A stretch of DNA of 64,000 nucleotides from Bog-473 sp963824195 (GCA_963824195.1 CAWGOJ010000041.1:124001-188000), one strand, 5' to 3'. Numbered from the stretch's first letter, positions 36,589 through 44,127 are shown. The notes: a model not told the origin generated them from the sequence alone. Program-made: numbers and translations.

Positions 36589-37482
36589 GTGATCCCCTAC
36601 GACGAGTTCGGGCTCTTCCACGAGAACGCCGCCGAGTACGACCTGCCCTACACCGGGCCCCCCGCCGTGCGCCGCGTCGACGTCGAGGTCGCGCCGGGCC
36701 GCAAGGTCTCCAGCCTGGTCTGGGGCACCGACCCGCCCGAACTCGTGCTCGTCCACGGCGGGGCGCAGAACGCCCACACCTGGGACACGGTCGCGCTGGC
36801 CCTGGGCCGGCCGCTGGTGGCGGTGGACCTGCCCGGCCACGGCCACTCCGACGGCGGGCCCGAGGGCTCCATCTCCGCCGGCAGCAACGGCCGCGACCTC
36901 GCGACCGTCGTCGCCGAGCTGGCCCCCGACGCACGCGGCGTCGTGGGCATGTCACTCGGTGGGATGTCCTCCATCGCACTGGCGGCCCACGCCCCGGGGC
37001 TCGTGCGCGCCCTCGTCCTGGTCGACATCACCCCCGGGGTGAACGCGGAGAAGGCGGCTCCGGTGACCAACTTCGTCAACGGACCCGCCAGCTTCGACAG
37101 CTTCGACGAGCTGCTGGCCCGCACCATGGAGCACAACCCCACCCGGTCGGAGTCGTCGCTGCGTCGGGGCATCCTGCACAACGCCGTCCAGCGCGAGGAC
37201 GGCAGCTGGGTCTGGCGCTACGCGCGCTTCCGCACCGACGACGCCACGGCCCATCCCGACTTCGGCGACTGGTGGGAGGCGATCTCCGGGCTGACCGTCC
37301 CGCTACTGCTCGTGCGCGGCCTGGCTTGGTCCGTCGTCGACGACGCCGACGTGGCCGAGCTCCTGAGCCGCCAGCCCAGCGCCACCGTGGTGGGCGTCGA
37401 GGGGGCGGGCCACAGCATCCAGGGCGACCGGCCGCTCGAGCTGGCCGGCATCCTGGACGACTTCCTCTTCCCGGGCGGCTGA
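36589..37482 (+). CDS. Alpha/beta hydrolase
   Basis: 297 aa. The fold is recognised from LVHGGAQNAHTWD (oxyanion strand), DLPGHGHSDGG, the nucleophile elbow VGMSLGGMSS and a C-terminal GAGHSIQGDRP with the catalytic His. The substrate is unknown. I chose GTG at 36589 over the ATG two codons upstream because of the -10 position. Its TGA overlaps the ATG of the next gene by one base (TGATG). Confidence 0.87.
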   Translation: MIPYDEFGLFHENAAEYDLPYTGPPAVRRVDVEVAPGRKVSSLVWGTDPPELVLVHGGAQNAHTWDTVALALGRPLVAVDLPGHGHSDGGPEGSISAGSNGRDLATVVAELAPDARGVVGMSLGGMSSIALAAHAPGLVRALVLVDITPGVNAEKAAPVTNFVNGPASFDSFDELLARTMEHNPTRSESSLRRGILHNAVQREDGSWVWRYARFRTDDATAHPDFGDWWEAISGLTVPLLLVRGLAWSVVDDADVAELLSRQPSATVVGVEGAGHSIQGDRPLELAGILDDFLFPGG

Positions 37483-37856
37483 TGGATTCGCGCGTCTGGT
37501 TCTCGCGCCGCGCCCTGAAGCTGCACGCGGTCATCCTGATCGTGGTCCCCGGCTTCCTGGCGCTGTGCCTCTGGCAGGTCTCCCGCGCCGTCGATGGCAA
37601 CACCCTCAGTTGGGCCTACGTCTTCGAGTGGCCCCTCTTCGCCGGGTACGCCGTCTACATGTGGTGGCGCCTCGTGCACGAGGCGCCTGAGGGCACGCCG
37701 CCGCCCGCCTCCGCCGACGACCCAGCCGGCGGCCCGGACGCTTCCGCCTCCGCCGACACCGCGGGCGACGTGCGCCAGGAGGAGGACCCCGAGCTGGCTG
37801 CCTACAACGCGTACCTGGCACAGCTGGCGGAACGGGACAAGGCCGCCGAGCGGTGA
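37482..37856 (+). CDS. Small membrane protein, unknown function
   Basis: 124 aa with two membrane helices (HAVILIVVPGFLALCLW and WAYVFEWPLFAGYAVYMWW) and an acidic, Ala/Pro-rich C-terminal tail ending in a short amphipathic helix (ELAAYNAYLAQLAERD). Similar small proteins with a conserved FEWPLF region occur in other actinomycetes without known function. It is translationally coupled to the hydrolase and is the last chromosomal gene before the island. Confidence 0.78.
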   Translation: MDSRVWFSRRALKLHAVILIVVPGFLALCLWQVSRAVDGNTLSWAYVFEWPLFAGYAVYMWWRLVHEAPEGTPPPASADDPAGGPDASASADTAGDVRQEEDPELAAYNAYLAQLAERDKAAER

Positions 37857-37908
37857 CGTGAACTCCGGGGGGATCGGTCGAGCCGGGTGGAGCGCGAATA
37901 CTCGTGAC

Positions 37909-37942
37909 GCTCCGGGGGGAGGGCTCGAACCTCCAACATCCG
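37909..37942. repeat. attL: duplicated 3' half of tRNA-Gln
   Basis: 34 bp identical to 49063-49096 in the same orientation, covering tRNA positions from the anticodon stem to the discriminator. The sequence on either side differs at once. It cannot fold as a tRNA alone, because the 5' half is missing. Confidence 0.9.
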
Positions 37943-37987
37943 ATTCGGCCCCAGGTGGGAGCCGTGCGTTTTCGTTCGCCCTGCTTA

Positions 37988-38007
37988 GAGCGACACTGAG
38001 CGACACC
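37988..38007 (+). repeat. Tandem 10-bp repeat near attL
   Basis: GAGCGACACT followed directly by GAGCGACACC. A period of one helical turn beside an attachment site suggests a protein-binding site, perhaps for integrase or an excision factor. Confidence 0.45.
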
Positions 38008-38027
38008 TACCGCCAGCGTCAGCCGCG

Positions 38028-38050
38028 CCACTATTCAACGCGGATTCAAC
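38028..38050 (+). repeat. Candidate integrase arm site, left
   Basis: CCACTATTCAACG followed by CGGATTCAAC. It matches 48988-49010 at 20 of 23 positions and contains TTCAAC twice at about one helical turn. It lies about 90 bp inside attL. Confidence 0.55.
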
Positions 38051-38130
38051 GGCGCAGCGCTACGCACCCGACCCCACCAGACGCTCACGAAGCAGCACCG
38101 TGGGGGGGATCGCCGGGCAGACTGGACTGA

Positions 38131-38307
38131 CTATCCGGCGGGCCGAGCGAGGTACTGCTTAAGTGCCCTACGGATGATCTGCGCGAGTGACATGTCCTCG
38201 TCAGAAGCCCGCTGCTTTGCCTCCTGATGAAGTTCGACGGGCAGACGGACCACCATTGACTGAACGTTCTTGGTGGCCGTCGTTGTGGTGGCGACTCTTG
38301 GGGGCAT
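38131..38307 (-). CDS. Ribbon-helix-helix (Arc/CopG-like) protein
   Basis: 58 aa. After about 12 Thr-rich residues comes QSMVVRLPVELHQEAKQRA, the beta strand and first helix of an RHH fold, then SLAQIIRRALKQYLA. Such dimers bind operators in the major groove and commonly repress promoters of mobile elements. I chose ATG at 38307; a longer frame to 38532 overlaps divergent coding sequence. Direct repeats AGTATCA at 38354-38371 just upstream may be its operator. Confidence 0.75.
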   Translation of the reverse strand: MPPRVATTTTATKNVQSMVVRLPVELHQEAKQRASDEDMSLAQIIRRALKQYLARPAG

Positions 38308-38353
38308 AGCCCAAATTTTCGCAGGCTCTGCGCGCCTGGTGTGGGACCCCGCA

Positions 38354-38371
38354 AGTATCAAAGCAGTATCA
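38354..38371. promoter_or_regulatory. Direct repeats AGTATCA upstream of RHH gene
   Basis: AGTATCA at 38354-38360 and again at 38365-38371, spaced 11 bp apart. RHH proteins often bind such tandem half-sites, so autoregulation is plausible. Confidence 0.4.
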
Positions 38372-38398
38372 CACAACTCCCGTTGGCAATCGGGTACC

Positions 38399-38958
38399 GT
38401 GAGTGCCAACCCGTCAAAAATGGGTCGGCCCCGCGCAGGGCGGGGTCCGACCGGAGTCTGCCTGACTGATGTCGGGCTGGCCGGTGCAAGCTCCACGGTG
38501 GTTGTACTCCGACGCAGCAAACCGGGGCGCACATCGTCCTGGCCGAGCGGGAGGCCCGAGACCTGCTCGAGCGGCTCGGTAGGCCCGAACCGCTAAGGCA
38601 CCCCGTCGAGGAGCTGATCGCCGTCGCCGCCGAGGTGCGGGCGTGGCAATCCGTGCTCCGTGAGCGCGTCGCCGAGCTGCGCCAGCTGGCAAGCGTCGAC
38701 CGGCTGGGGGTAGAGCGAGAGAGGGCCACCGTGGCTCTGTATGAGCGCTCTCTGGACCGGAGCGCCCGGGTGCTCTCGGAGCTCGTCAAGCTCGACCTGG
38801 ACACCCGGAGGACACGCCTGCTCGAGACCTACGGCGAGATGATCTCCAGTGTCTTCCGGGCGGTTATCAATGACCCGGAGCTCGCCTTCAACGCTGAAAT
38901 GAGGGATCGACTGATGGCCGCCTCGAGCAAGCACCTGCGAGCCCTGGACCGTCGATGA
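38399..38958 (+). pseudogene. Phage terminase-small-subunit-like protein, frameshifted
   Basis: A frame from GTG at 38399 reads KMGRPRAGRGPTGVCLTDVGL. The sequence then continues one frame over as GRCKLHGGCTPTQQTGAHI, followed by a long helical region (LGRPEPLRHPVEELIAVAAE and VALYERSLDRSARVLSEL). The RCKLHGG motif and the helical body resemble small actinophage terminase-associated proteins. One base appears to be missing near 38480, and no in-frame start precedes the motif in its own frame. The stop overlaps the next ATG (ATGA). It could be a decayed gene or a sequence error. Confidence 0.6.
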
Positions 38959-39242
38959 GCGGGCCCTGGGACCTCGCTGCCGTAGCGCTCGAGGCCGAAG
39001 CTGGCGCGCCGTGTGGCTCCTGTGGTCGACCCCACGCCACGAGCGTCGAGGAGGCGGGGAGCGTCGACCGCTGCGGCTGCTGCGAGCCGTGCCGTGAGAA
39101 GTGGGCCGGGTGGTTCCTCGCCACGCTCGCCGCCCACTGGCCCGACCTCGTGCCAGAGGACGGATACATCTCGTGGGCACTCTTCGAAAAGGCGCTCCGG
39201 CGCCTCGAGGCCGAAATCGCCGCGCTCGAGGCCCCCCGGTGA
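38955..39242 (+). CDS. Small Cys-rich protein, unknown function
   Basis: 95 aa. Cysteines in CGSCGRPHA and RCGCCEPCREKW suggest a zinc site of the CxxC type, followed by a Trp-rich helical region and a C-terminal amphipathic helix. I recognise no family. ATG at 38955 overlaps the preceding stop, as usual in phage-like operons. It lies directly upstream of the promoter of the first recombinase. Confidence 0.6.
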   Translation: MSGPWDLAAVALEAEAGAPCGSCGRPHATSVEEAGSVDRCGCCEPCREKWAGWFLATLAAHWPDLVPEDGYISWALFEKALRRLEAEIAALEAPR

Positions 39243-39268
39243 CGGCGACCGGCCCGGCCTGCCCTGGG

Positions 39269-39297
39269 TTGACATACAACATAAGGGGCATTATGAT
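39269..39297 (+). promoter_or_regulatory. Near-consensus sigma-70 promoter of recombinase 1
   Basis: TTGACA at 39269-39274, a 17-bp spacer and TATGAT at 39292-39297. The ATG follows 6 nt later, so the mRNA should be leaderless. It is the strongest promoter seen in the window. Confidence 0.8.
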
Positions 39298-39301
39298 GTA
39301 T
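39274..39301. promoter_or_regulatory. Inverted repeat (operator candidate) over recombinase promoter
   Basis: ATAC-AA-CATAA-GGGGCA-TTATG-AT-GTAT. The arms ATAC/GTAT and CATAA/TTATG are perfectly inverted and cover the spacer and -10. A bound repressor would block RNA polymerase. Confidence 0.6.
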
Positions 39302-39303
39302 CC

Positions 39304-40263
39304 ATGACGCCGCCACCGGGTGCCGCTCTAGAGCCTCAGGGCTCACGAAGTGTCATAGAGCCTTCGGACGTCCTGCTCTCCGCCGAGGACATCGCGCTGG
39401 CCTTCTTGGTCAGCCACTCAGGCCACACCCGAGACGCCTACGGGCGCTGTCTGCGTTCGTGGTTCGGCTGGTGCGCCAGCCATGACGTCGACCCACTGCA
39501 GGCCACCAGGGCGCATGTGGACGCCTTCGCCCGGACCCTGGCCGAGCTCGAGGGCCGCTCCCCCGCCACTGTCGCCCAGCATCTCTCTGCGGTGTCCGGC
39601 TACTACCGCTACGCACTGAGCGAGGAGAAGGTGGCGCGCAACCCCGTCGACTTCGTGCGGCGGCCCAAGGTTGGAACCGACACGATCTCTACGGGGCTGG
39701 ACAAGGACGAGCTGGGCGCCCTCATCGCCGAGGCCGAGGCCGACAGTCCTCGGAGCCTGGCCCTCGTCCTGCTGCTCGGGCTGAACGGACTTCGGATCTC
39801 CGAGGCCCTCGGAGCCGACGTGGCCGACCTCGATACTGAGCGCGGGCACCGCGTGCTGCGGATCACCCGCAAGGGCGGCAAGCGTGCCACCGTGCCGCTC
39901 GCTCCGCGGACCGCCGAGGCCATCGACGCCTACCTGGACGGGCGCACGAGCGGCCCTCTGTTCGCCACCTCGTCCGACGCTCCCCTCGACCGTGTGGCCT
40001 GCTGGCGCACCCTGCGCCGCCTTGCCCGCTCGGCCGTGCCGTCGAAAGCGATGACCCTTCACCCCCACGACCTTCGCCACGCCTTCGTGACACTCAGCCT
40101 CGACGCTGGTGCCTCTCTGCGCGACGTTCAGGACGCCGCGGGGCACGCGGACCCTCGCACGACCCGGCGCTATGACCGGGCGCGGCATAACCTCGACAAG
40201 CACCCACCTACGCCCTGGCCGGGCTGGTGGCCTGAAGGAGCCGTCTGCACCGTAGGACCTTGA
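39304..40263 (+). CDS. Tyrosine recombinase (XerC/D-like)
   Basis: 319 aa. A SAM-like core-binding domain occupies residues 25-115. The catalytic domain has Arg164 (GLRISEAL), a beta-hairpin Lys (RKGGK), His255 and Arg258 (HPHDLRHAF), His281 (AGHADPRTT) and nucleophile Tyr290. All active-site residues are present. It lacks the arm-binding N-terminal domain found in the second recombinase. It may act in excision or inversion, or belong to a second nested element. Its TGA overlaps the TTG of the next gene. Confidence 0.9.
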   Translation: MTPPPGAALEPQGSRSVIEPSDVLLSAEDIALAFLVSHSGHTRDAYGRCLRSWFGWCASHDVDPLQATRAHVDAFARTLAELEGRSPATVAQHLSAVSGYYRYALSEEKVARNPVDFVRRPKVGTDTISTGLDKDELGALIAEAEADSPRSLALVLLLGLNGLRISEALGADVADLDTERGHRVLRITRKGGKRATVPLAPRTAEAIDAYLDGRTSGPLFATSSDAPLDRVACWRTLRRLARSAVPSKAMTLHPHDLRHAFVTLSLDAGASLRDVQDAAGHADPRTTRRYDRARHNLDKHPPTPWPGWWPEGAVCTVGP

Positions 40264-40505
40264 GCACCGTCGATCAGGCCGCCGCTGCGGTCGCTGTCGT
40301 CGCCTTCATTGCCTCCGAACACGAGGCGGGCCGCGAGGCTGATGATTCCGAGGTGCTCTTCGAGATGCTCCGCGACACCGTGCCCGAAGCCCTCGCCCAC
40401 CTGGCCGCCACGATCGTGTGCCGGGTCCCAGGTGCCAGCGACGAACTCGCACGCATCGGTCACACCCTCGCCACCCTCGCCTGCCAGGAGGGCGAGGCGC
40501 CATGA
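40260..40505 (+). CDS. Small hypothetical protein after recombinase
   Basis: 81 aa, mostly helical and Ala-rich (AAVAVVAFIASEHEAG, ALAHLAATIVCRV). No family is recognised. The TTG start overlaps the recombinase stop (TTGA), and its own TGA overlaps the next ATG. This overlap chain is the main support that it is translated. Confidence 0.45.
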   Translation: MSTVDQAAAAVAVVAFIASEHEAGREADDSEVLFEMLRDTVPEALAHLAATIVCRVPGASDELARIGHTLATLACQEGEAP

Positions 40506-40669
40506 CAGTTCGCTCGGTAGGGCGCCTCTTAATGGACTCGCCCGCCGACGACCCGCGGCTGATTCCCTTCTCCGCGGGAGCTCCGGACCACCTCGGAGTG
40601 TCGGGCCTTCATCTTCCCCACACTCCGAGGCCCGGGGCGGTCACAATGACAAGAACAACGAGCAGATAG
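40502..40669 (+). CDS. Short ORF in overlap chain, doubtful
   Basis: 55 aa from ATG at 40502, overlapping the preceding stop as ATGA. The protein has no recognisable features. Its second half lies over a perfect 11-bp stem-loop (40591-40630), so it may instead be untranslated sequence ending the operon. Confidence 0.3.
   Translation: MTVRSVGRLLMDSPADDPRLIPFSAGAPDHLGVSGLHLPHTPRPGAVTMTRTTSR
40591..40630. other. Stem-loop with perfect 11-bp arms
   Basis: CCTCGGAGTGT (40591-40601) pairs with ACACTCCGAGG (40620-40630) across an 18-nt loop. There is no U-run after it, so it is not a classical intrinsic terminator. It could end or attenuate the recombinase transcript. Confidence 0.5.
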
Positions 40670-40737
40670 GAGACCATCTGGCCTACACAAGCCAAATCAC
40701 AAACATCCGAGCAGCCGAGAAGATCGTCAACAAGCGA

Positions 40738-40953
40738 ATGGCGAAAGTAGACAAGCGCCACCGCCGCATGATTCGCGAGCAACTCGACGCCGTCGACTTT
40801 TTCGACCCCCCAAAGGCGAAGCCGAAGAAGGTTCGCCAGTTGGTGAAGATCGCCAACAACCCGACGCACCCGCGCTCACAGGCCGCGCTCGACGAGCTGC
40901 ACGAGGTTGTCGGTAAGTCTCGCTTCGCCTCCATCGTCACGAAGGGGAGGTGA
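40738..40953 (+). CDS. Small basic hypothetical protein
   Basis: 71 aa from ATG at 40738 (MAKVDKRHRRMIREQLDAV), Lys/Arg-rich and helical, perhaps nucleic-acid binding. The frame extends upstream with less GC-rich, coding-like sequence to a CTG at 40678, which has GGAG five bases before it, so the real protein may be about 91 aa. No family is recognised. It is followed 6 nt later by another small gene. Confidence 0.5.
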   Translation: MAKVDKRHRRMIREQLDAVDFFDPPKAKPKKVRQLVKIANNPTHPRSQAALDELHEVVGKSRFASIVTKGR

Positions 40954-40959
40954 TCGGCC

Positions 40960-41160
40960 GTGGGAAAGAAGGACGGTAAGAAGAAGCCGAAGTCGCCGCA
41001 GCGAAGCGGCGAGGATGCGCCCAGCCCTGCACACCACGCGAGCGAGGTGGTCACCGAGCTGCACCGAACGCCCGCGATGGTGGCCGACAGCGACGCCGAG
41101 ATCGCCAGAGGATGCAGCGCAGTAGTTCGGGTGCGAGCAATCTGGACCATGAGCTCATGA
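40960..41160 (+). CDS. Small basic hypothetical protein
   Basis: 66 aa from GTG at 40960, very basic at the start (GKKDGKKKPKSPQRSG) and helical after. I do not recognise it. Its stop overlaps the ATG of the next reading frame at 41157 (ATGA), continuing the overlap chain of the island. Confidence 0.45.
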   Translation: MGKKDGKKKPKSPQRSGEDAPSPAHHASEVVTELHRTPAMVADSDAEIARGCSAVVRVRAIWTMSS

Positions 41161-41404
41161 CCGACACCAGCGGGAAGGTGCATCGCGATCCGGTGGCGGG
41201 AATGTTCGTCCCGGGCCCGAGAGTGCCGGGACAGCCGACGAGTCACGATGTTCTCGCCGTGGACGCGAACATCAGCGCACAGACCGACGCCTTGCGACGG
41301 AGCTCGCACCTACGGCGCCGAATGGGCCGCCGCCTGTTGGCCCCAACGACACCGCGGCCGTGCGAGTGCTCGACAGCGGGGACCTTGAGGACCTCACACG
41401 ATGA
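41157..41404 (+). pseudogene. Hypothetical island protein, frameshifted
   Basis: ATG at 41157 opens MTDTSGKVHRDPVAGMFVPG. Coding character continues in this frame to about 41285, then moves to a second frame reading ELAPTAPNGPPPVGPNDTAA and LDSGDLEDLTR, whose TGA overlaps the ATG at 41401. That clean ATGA junction implies the ancestral gene ended there and that one base was gained or lost near 41290. Function unknown. Confidence 0.45.
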
Positions 41405-42207
41405 GGCGCCGAAGGGATCACCCCGACGTCGCCCCGGTCGACGAAAGTGCCGGTGGCTCCACGCTGGCACCACCGGACCCCGAGCAGCTACGCCAAGAGG
41501 CCGCCGACCTCATCGCCCGGGCCGAGAAGATCGACGCCGAGCAAGCCGAGCCGAACGCCAGGCCGCGGCTGAACAAGCCGAGCGCGAACGACAGCACCTC
41601 TACCTGACCCGGGTGGCGGCGGCACGCGGGACCCTCGCCGTGGCCGTCGACGTCTGGACCCAGGCCGGTGACGTGCTCGAAGTCGCGCAGGCCGACCGTG
41701 ACGAGGCCCAGGCCCTCGTCGACGCTGCTACCGCTGAAGCCGCCGCAGGGTGGGCCGCGCTCGAGGACGCCCTGAAGGGCGCCGGGCGCGCCGACCTCGA
41801 ACGCATCTACGCGGCCGACATCAGCAGGGCCGCGATGACAGCGCGCTCCCGGCCTGCTTACCGAGGAGAAACTTCAGCCCGCTGAGGCCGCGCTACGGAG
41901 TGCCAAAGAGGCCCGCCAGGAGGCCCGGGCGGCGGTGGTCACGAGGTGGGAGGAGCTCGTCTGGTTCGGTCCCGCGGCCGTCGAAGACATGTCCCGGCCC
42001 GAGTGCCTACCGGAGCCACGCGACCCGAACGTGGTGATGGCCGAGGAGCTCGTGAGGAAGTGGGAGGCGGCTCAGCGGTACGCCCAGCGTCCCGAAGTGA
42101 AGCGCCGCAACGCCATCGCCGCTGCGTCTCGCGAGCGGGCTGCGAGACAGGCGGCGGACGTGGCCGCAGGGTTCTACAACGACGTCATCCGGGCTGCGCG
42201 GGGGTGA
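41401..42207 (+). pseudogene. Coiled-coil island protein with two frameshifts
   Basis: Starting at ATG 41401 the frame encodes LRQEAADLIARAEKIDAEQA. Near 41550 coding moves to another frame (ERQAAAEQAERERQHLYLTR, then DVLEVAQADRDEAQALVDAA), and near 41835-41880 it returns to the first frame (EEKLQPAEAALRSAKEARQE), ending at 42207 with FYNDVIRAARG. The two shifts compensate, giving about 268 residues of Ala/Glu/Arg coiled coil. No family is recognised. Confidence 0.5.
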
Positions 42208-42399
42208 AGCTCTGGCGTTGTGAGACCTGCGGCGAGCTCTCCGTTCCCTCTCCTCTGCTTCGAGCTGCCAGGCAGGCAACCCGATCTCGTGCAAAGCCCG
42301 CATTTCCCGCACCTGGTCGGCGATGAACTCGTCGGAGAGCGGCACGCCAGTCTCGCGGGCGCGCCTGATTGCCTCCCGGATCACCTCGTCATCGTCCAC
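42007..42399 (-). CDS. Small hypothetical protein antisense to coiled-coil gene
   Basis: 130 aa. GTG at 42399 is preceded by GGGAGG with a 5-nt gap, a good ribosome site, and the first 70 residues look genuine (VIREAIRRARETGVPLSDEF, ADQVREMRALHEIGLPAW). The last 60 codons lie opposite the end of the coiled-coil gene and look like antisense translation, so the true C terminus may differ. No function is recognised. Confidence 0.45.
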   Translation of the reverse strand: MDDDEVIREAIRRARETGVPLSDEFIADQVREMRALHEIGLPAWQLEAEERERRARRRSHNARASPPRSPDDVVVEPCGHVRRLSRSPLARRSGDGVAALHFGTLGVPLSRLPLPHELLGHHHVRVAWLR

Positions 42400-42509
42400 C
42401 GTGCCTCCCGGAGAAACCTCATGCGTCCCCTCGACACACCCCGAACCTAACCTCAGACCACCTGCCAGGGTGGCTCGTCGGCTGCCTCCGATGGGTCGCC
42501 CTGGCACCT

Positions 42510-42513
42510 AACT
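42510..42513. repeat. Target-site duplication AACT, left
   Basis: AACT beside the left inverted repeat of the IS, matching 44107-44110. Because flanks and ends share bases, a duplication of up to six bases (TAACTA) is possible. Confidence 0.6.
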
Positions 42514-44106
42514 ACTTCCCCCTGAAAAAGTCGCCGTAGATGCTCGCGATTTGAGTCCCGATCGATAAGGATGGCCCCGAACCGTAGGACTAGTACGGAT
42601 CGAGGCCATCGTGTTGAGAACTGTAAACGCGCAGCCCACGTTGTGGGAAGCGATCCTCCCCGAGATGTGCCTCGGGATGCCGGCTGAGCTGGAGTCCGTC
42701 GACCGGCTGCTCGACGATCCGGCCTTCTTCGAGCCGTTCCGGGCCCACTTCCACACCGCCCTCGGACGCCCATCGGTTCCGATCGAGACGTATCTGCGTC
42801 TGATGTTCTTGAAGTACCGCTATCGCCTGGGCTTCGAGCCGTTGTGCCGGGAGGTCGCCGATTCGATCTCGTGGCAGCGCTTCTGTCGGATCCCACTGGG
42901 CACGGCGGTGCCGCACCCGACCACCTTGATGAAGATCACCACCCGGTGCGGGTCATCCGCGGTCGAAGGCCTCAACGAGGCACTGCTGGCCAAGGCCCAG
43001 GCGGCCAAGGTCTTGAAGACCAACAAGGTCCGTGCCGACACCACTGTGGTCCCCGCCAACGTCGCCTACCCGACGGACTCGGGTCTCTTGGCCAAGGGCG
43101 TGGCCAAGATGGCCAAGAGCATCGAGAAGCTCAAGGGTGCGGGCCTAGCCTCGAGGACCAGGTCGCGGGACCGCACCCGGATGATGCGCGCCCGGGCCCG
43201 CTCCATCGGTGCCAACCTGCGACGGCGCAGCGGCGAGGCAAAAGGCGAGGTCATGGCCATCAACGCCGACATGGTCCGCATCGCTCGGGTCGCTGTCGAC
43301 GAGGCCCGCCAAGTCGCGGCGAACGCTCTGCGGGCGCTCAAGCACCTCGGTGACGCCGCCCCCAGGGGGCTCTGCTCGATCGTTGGCGACTTGGAGGTCA
43401 CGGCCGGTCGGGTCGCCCAGATCGCCGAGCAGACCGAGAAGCGTCTCGGTGGCGAAGTTCCCGACGGAGCGACCCGGTTGGTGTCGCTCCACGATCCCGA
43501 CGCCCGCCCCATCCGCAAGGGTCGGCTCGGCAAGCCCGTCGAGTTCGGCTACAAGGCCCAGGTCGTCGACAACGAGGACGGCCTCGTGCTCGACCACAAT
43601 GTCGAGATCGGTAACCCGTCGGATGCACCGATGCTCGTTCCCGCCGTCGAGCGCGTGGCTCGGCGGGCCAAGCGCATGCCCAAGGCGGTCACCGCTGACC
43701 GCGGCTATGGCGAGAACGCGGTCGGAGAACAGCTCGGTGCGCTAGGGGTGCGCACGGTCGTCCTACCAACCAAGGGCAAACCGAACGCGTCACGGCGCGC
43801 CGTCGAGAACCGAGCGCAGTTCCAGCGCCTGGTGAAGTGGAGAACGGGAAGCGAGGGCCGGATCAGCTGTCTCAAACGGGACTTCGGTTGGAGTCGGACG
43901 CAGATCGACGGGATCGAAGGAGCCCGCACCTGGTGCGGCTACGGGGTCTTCAACCACAACCTGGTGAAGATCGGAGCACTGACACCCAGCGAATAGGGCG
44001 AATCGAATCCAGCACCACCAGGACCGGAGCCGGAAATCACTGGACGACAAGACGCAAGCGATCCCAGGGAGGGCCCGGAGTCACTTCGGGTTTTTCAGGG
44101 GGAAGT
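42514..44106 (+). mobile_element. Insertion sequence, IS5-like/ISNCY, 1593 bp
   Basis: The ends are inverted repeats ACTTCCCCCTGAAAAA (42514-42529) and its complement (44091-44106), 16 of 16 identical and flanked by AACT. One transposase gene fills the interior. The IS sits 21 bp before the ATG of the second integrase, between that gene's ribosome site and its original upstream region. Perfect ends and an intact gene suggest recent insertion. Confidence 0.9.
42611..43996 (+). CDS. DDE transposase of the IS
   Basis: 461 aa. The N terminus resembles DUF772 of IS5-like transposases (YLRLMFLKYRYRLGFEPLCR, SISWQRFCRIPL). The DDE triad is Asp143 in VRADTTVV, Asp in VTADRGYGE and Glu in GSEGRISCLKRDFG. 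The middle 150 residues are helical and basic. It cuts and pastes the element at its inverted repeats. The start is GTG at 42611. Assignment between IS5 subgroups and ISNCY needs a database comparison. Confidence 0.9.
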   Translation: MLRTVNAQPTLWEAILPEMCLGMPAELESVDRLLDDPAFFEPFRAHFHTALGRPSVPIETYLRLMFLKYRYRLGFEPLCREVADSISWQRFCRIPLGTAVPHPTTLMKITTRCGSSAVEGLNEALLAKAQAAKVLKTNKVRADTTVVPANVAYPTDSGLLAKGVAKMAKSIEKLKGAGLASRTRSRDRTRMMRARARSIGANLRRRSGEAKGEVMAINADMVRIARVAVDEARQVAANALRALKHLGDAAPRGLCSIVGDLEVTAGRVAQIAEQTEKRLGGEVPDGATRLVSLHDPDARPIRKGRLGKPVEFGYKAQVVDNEDGLVLDHNVEIGNPSDAPMLVPAVERVARRAKRMPKAVTADRGYGENAVGEQLGALGVRTVVLPTKGKPNASRRAVENRAQFQRLVKWRTGSEGRISCLKRDFGWSRTQIDGIEGARTWCGYGVFNHNLVKIGALTPSE

Positions 44107-44110
44107 AACT
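44107..44110. repeat. Target-site duplication AACT, right
   Basis: AACT directly after the right inverted repeat, matching 42510-42513. Confidence 0.6.
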
Positions 44111-44127
44111 AAGTGGAGGCAGCCACG

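Noticed and set aside
37909..37942. Possible second tRNA gene
   Set aside because: Only the 3' half of tRNA-Gln is present; it is the att duplication.
40309..40737. Long N-terminal extension of the protein at 40738
   Set aside because: It overlaps the small gene at 40260 and a stem-loop, and its composition is non-coding until about 40678.
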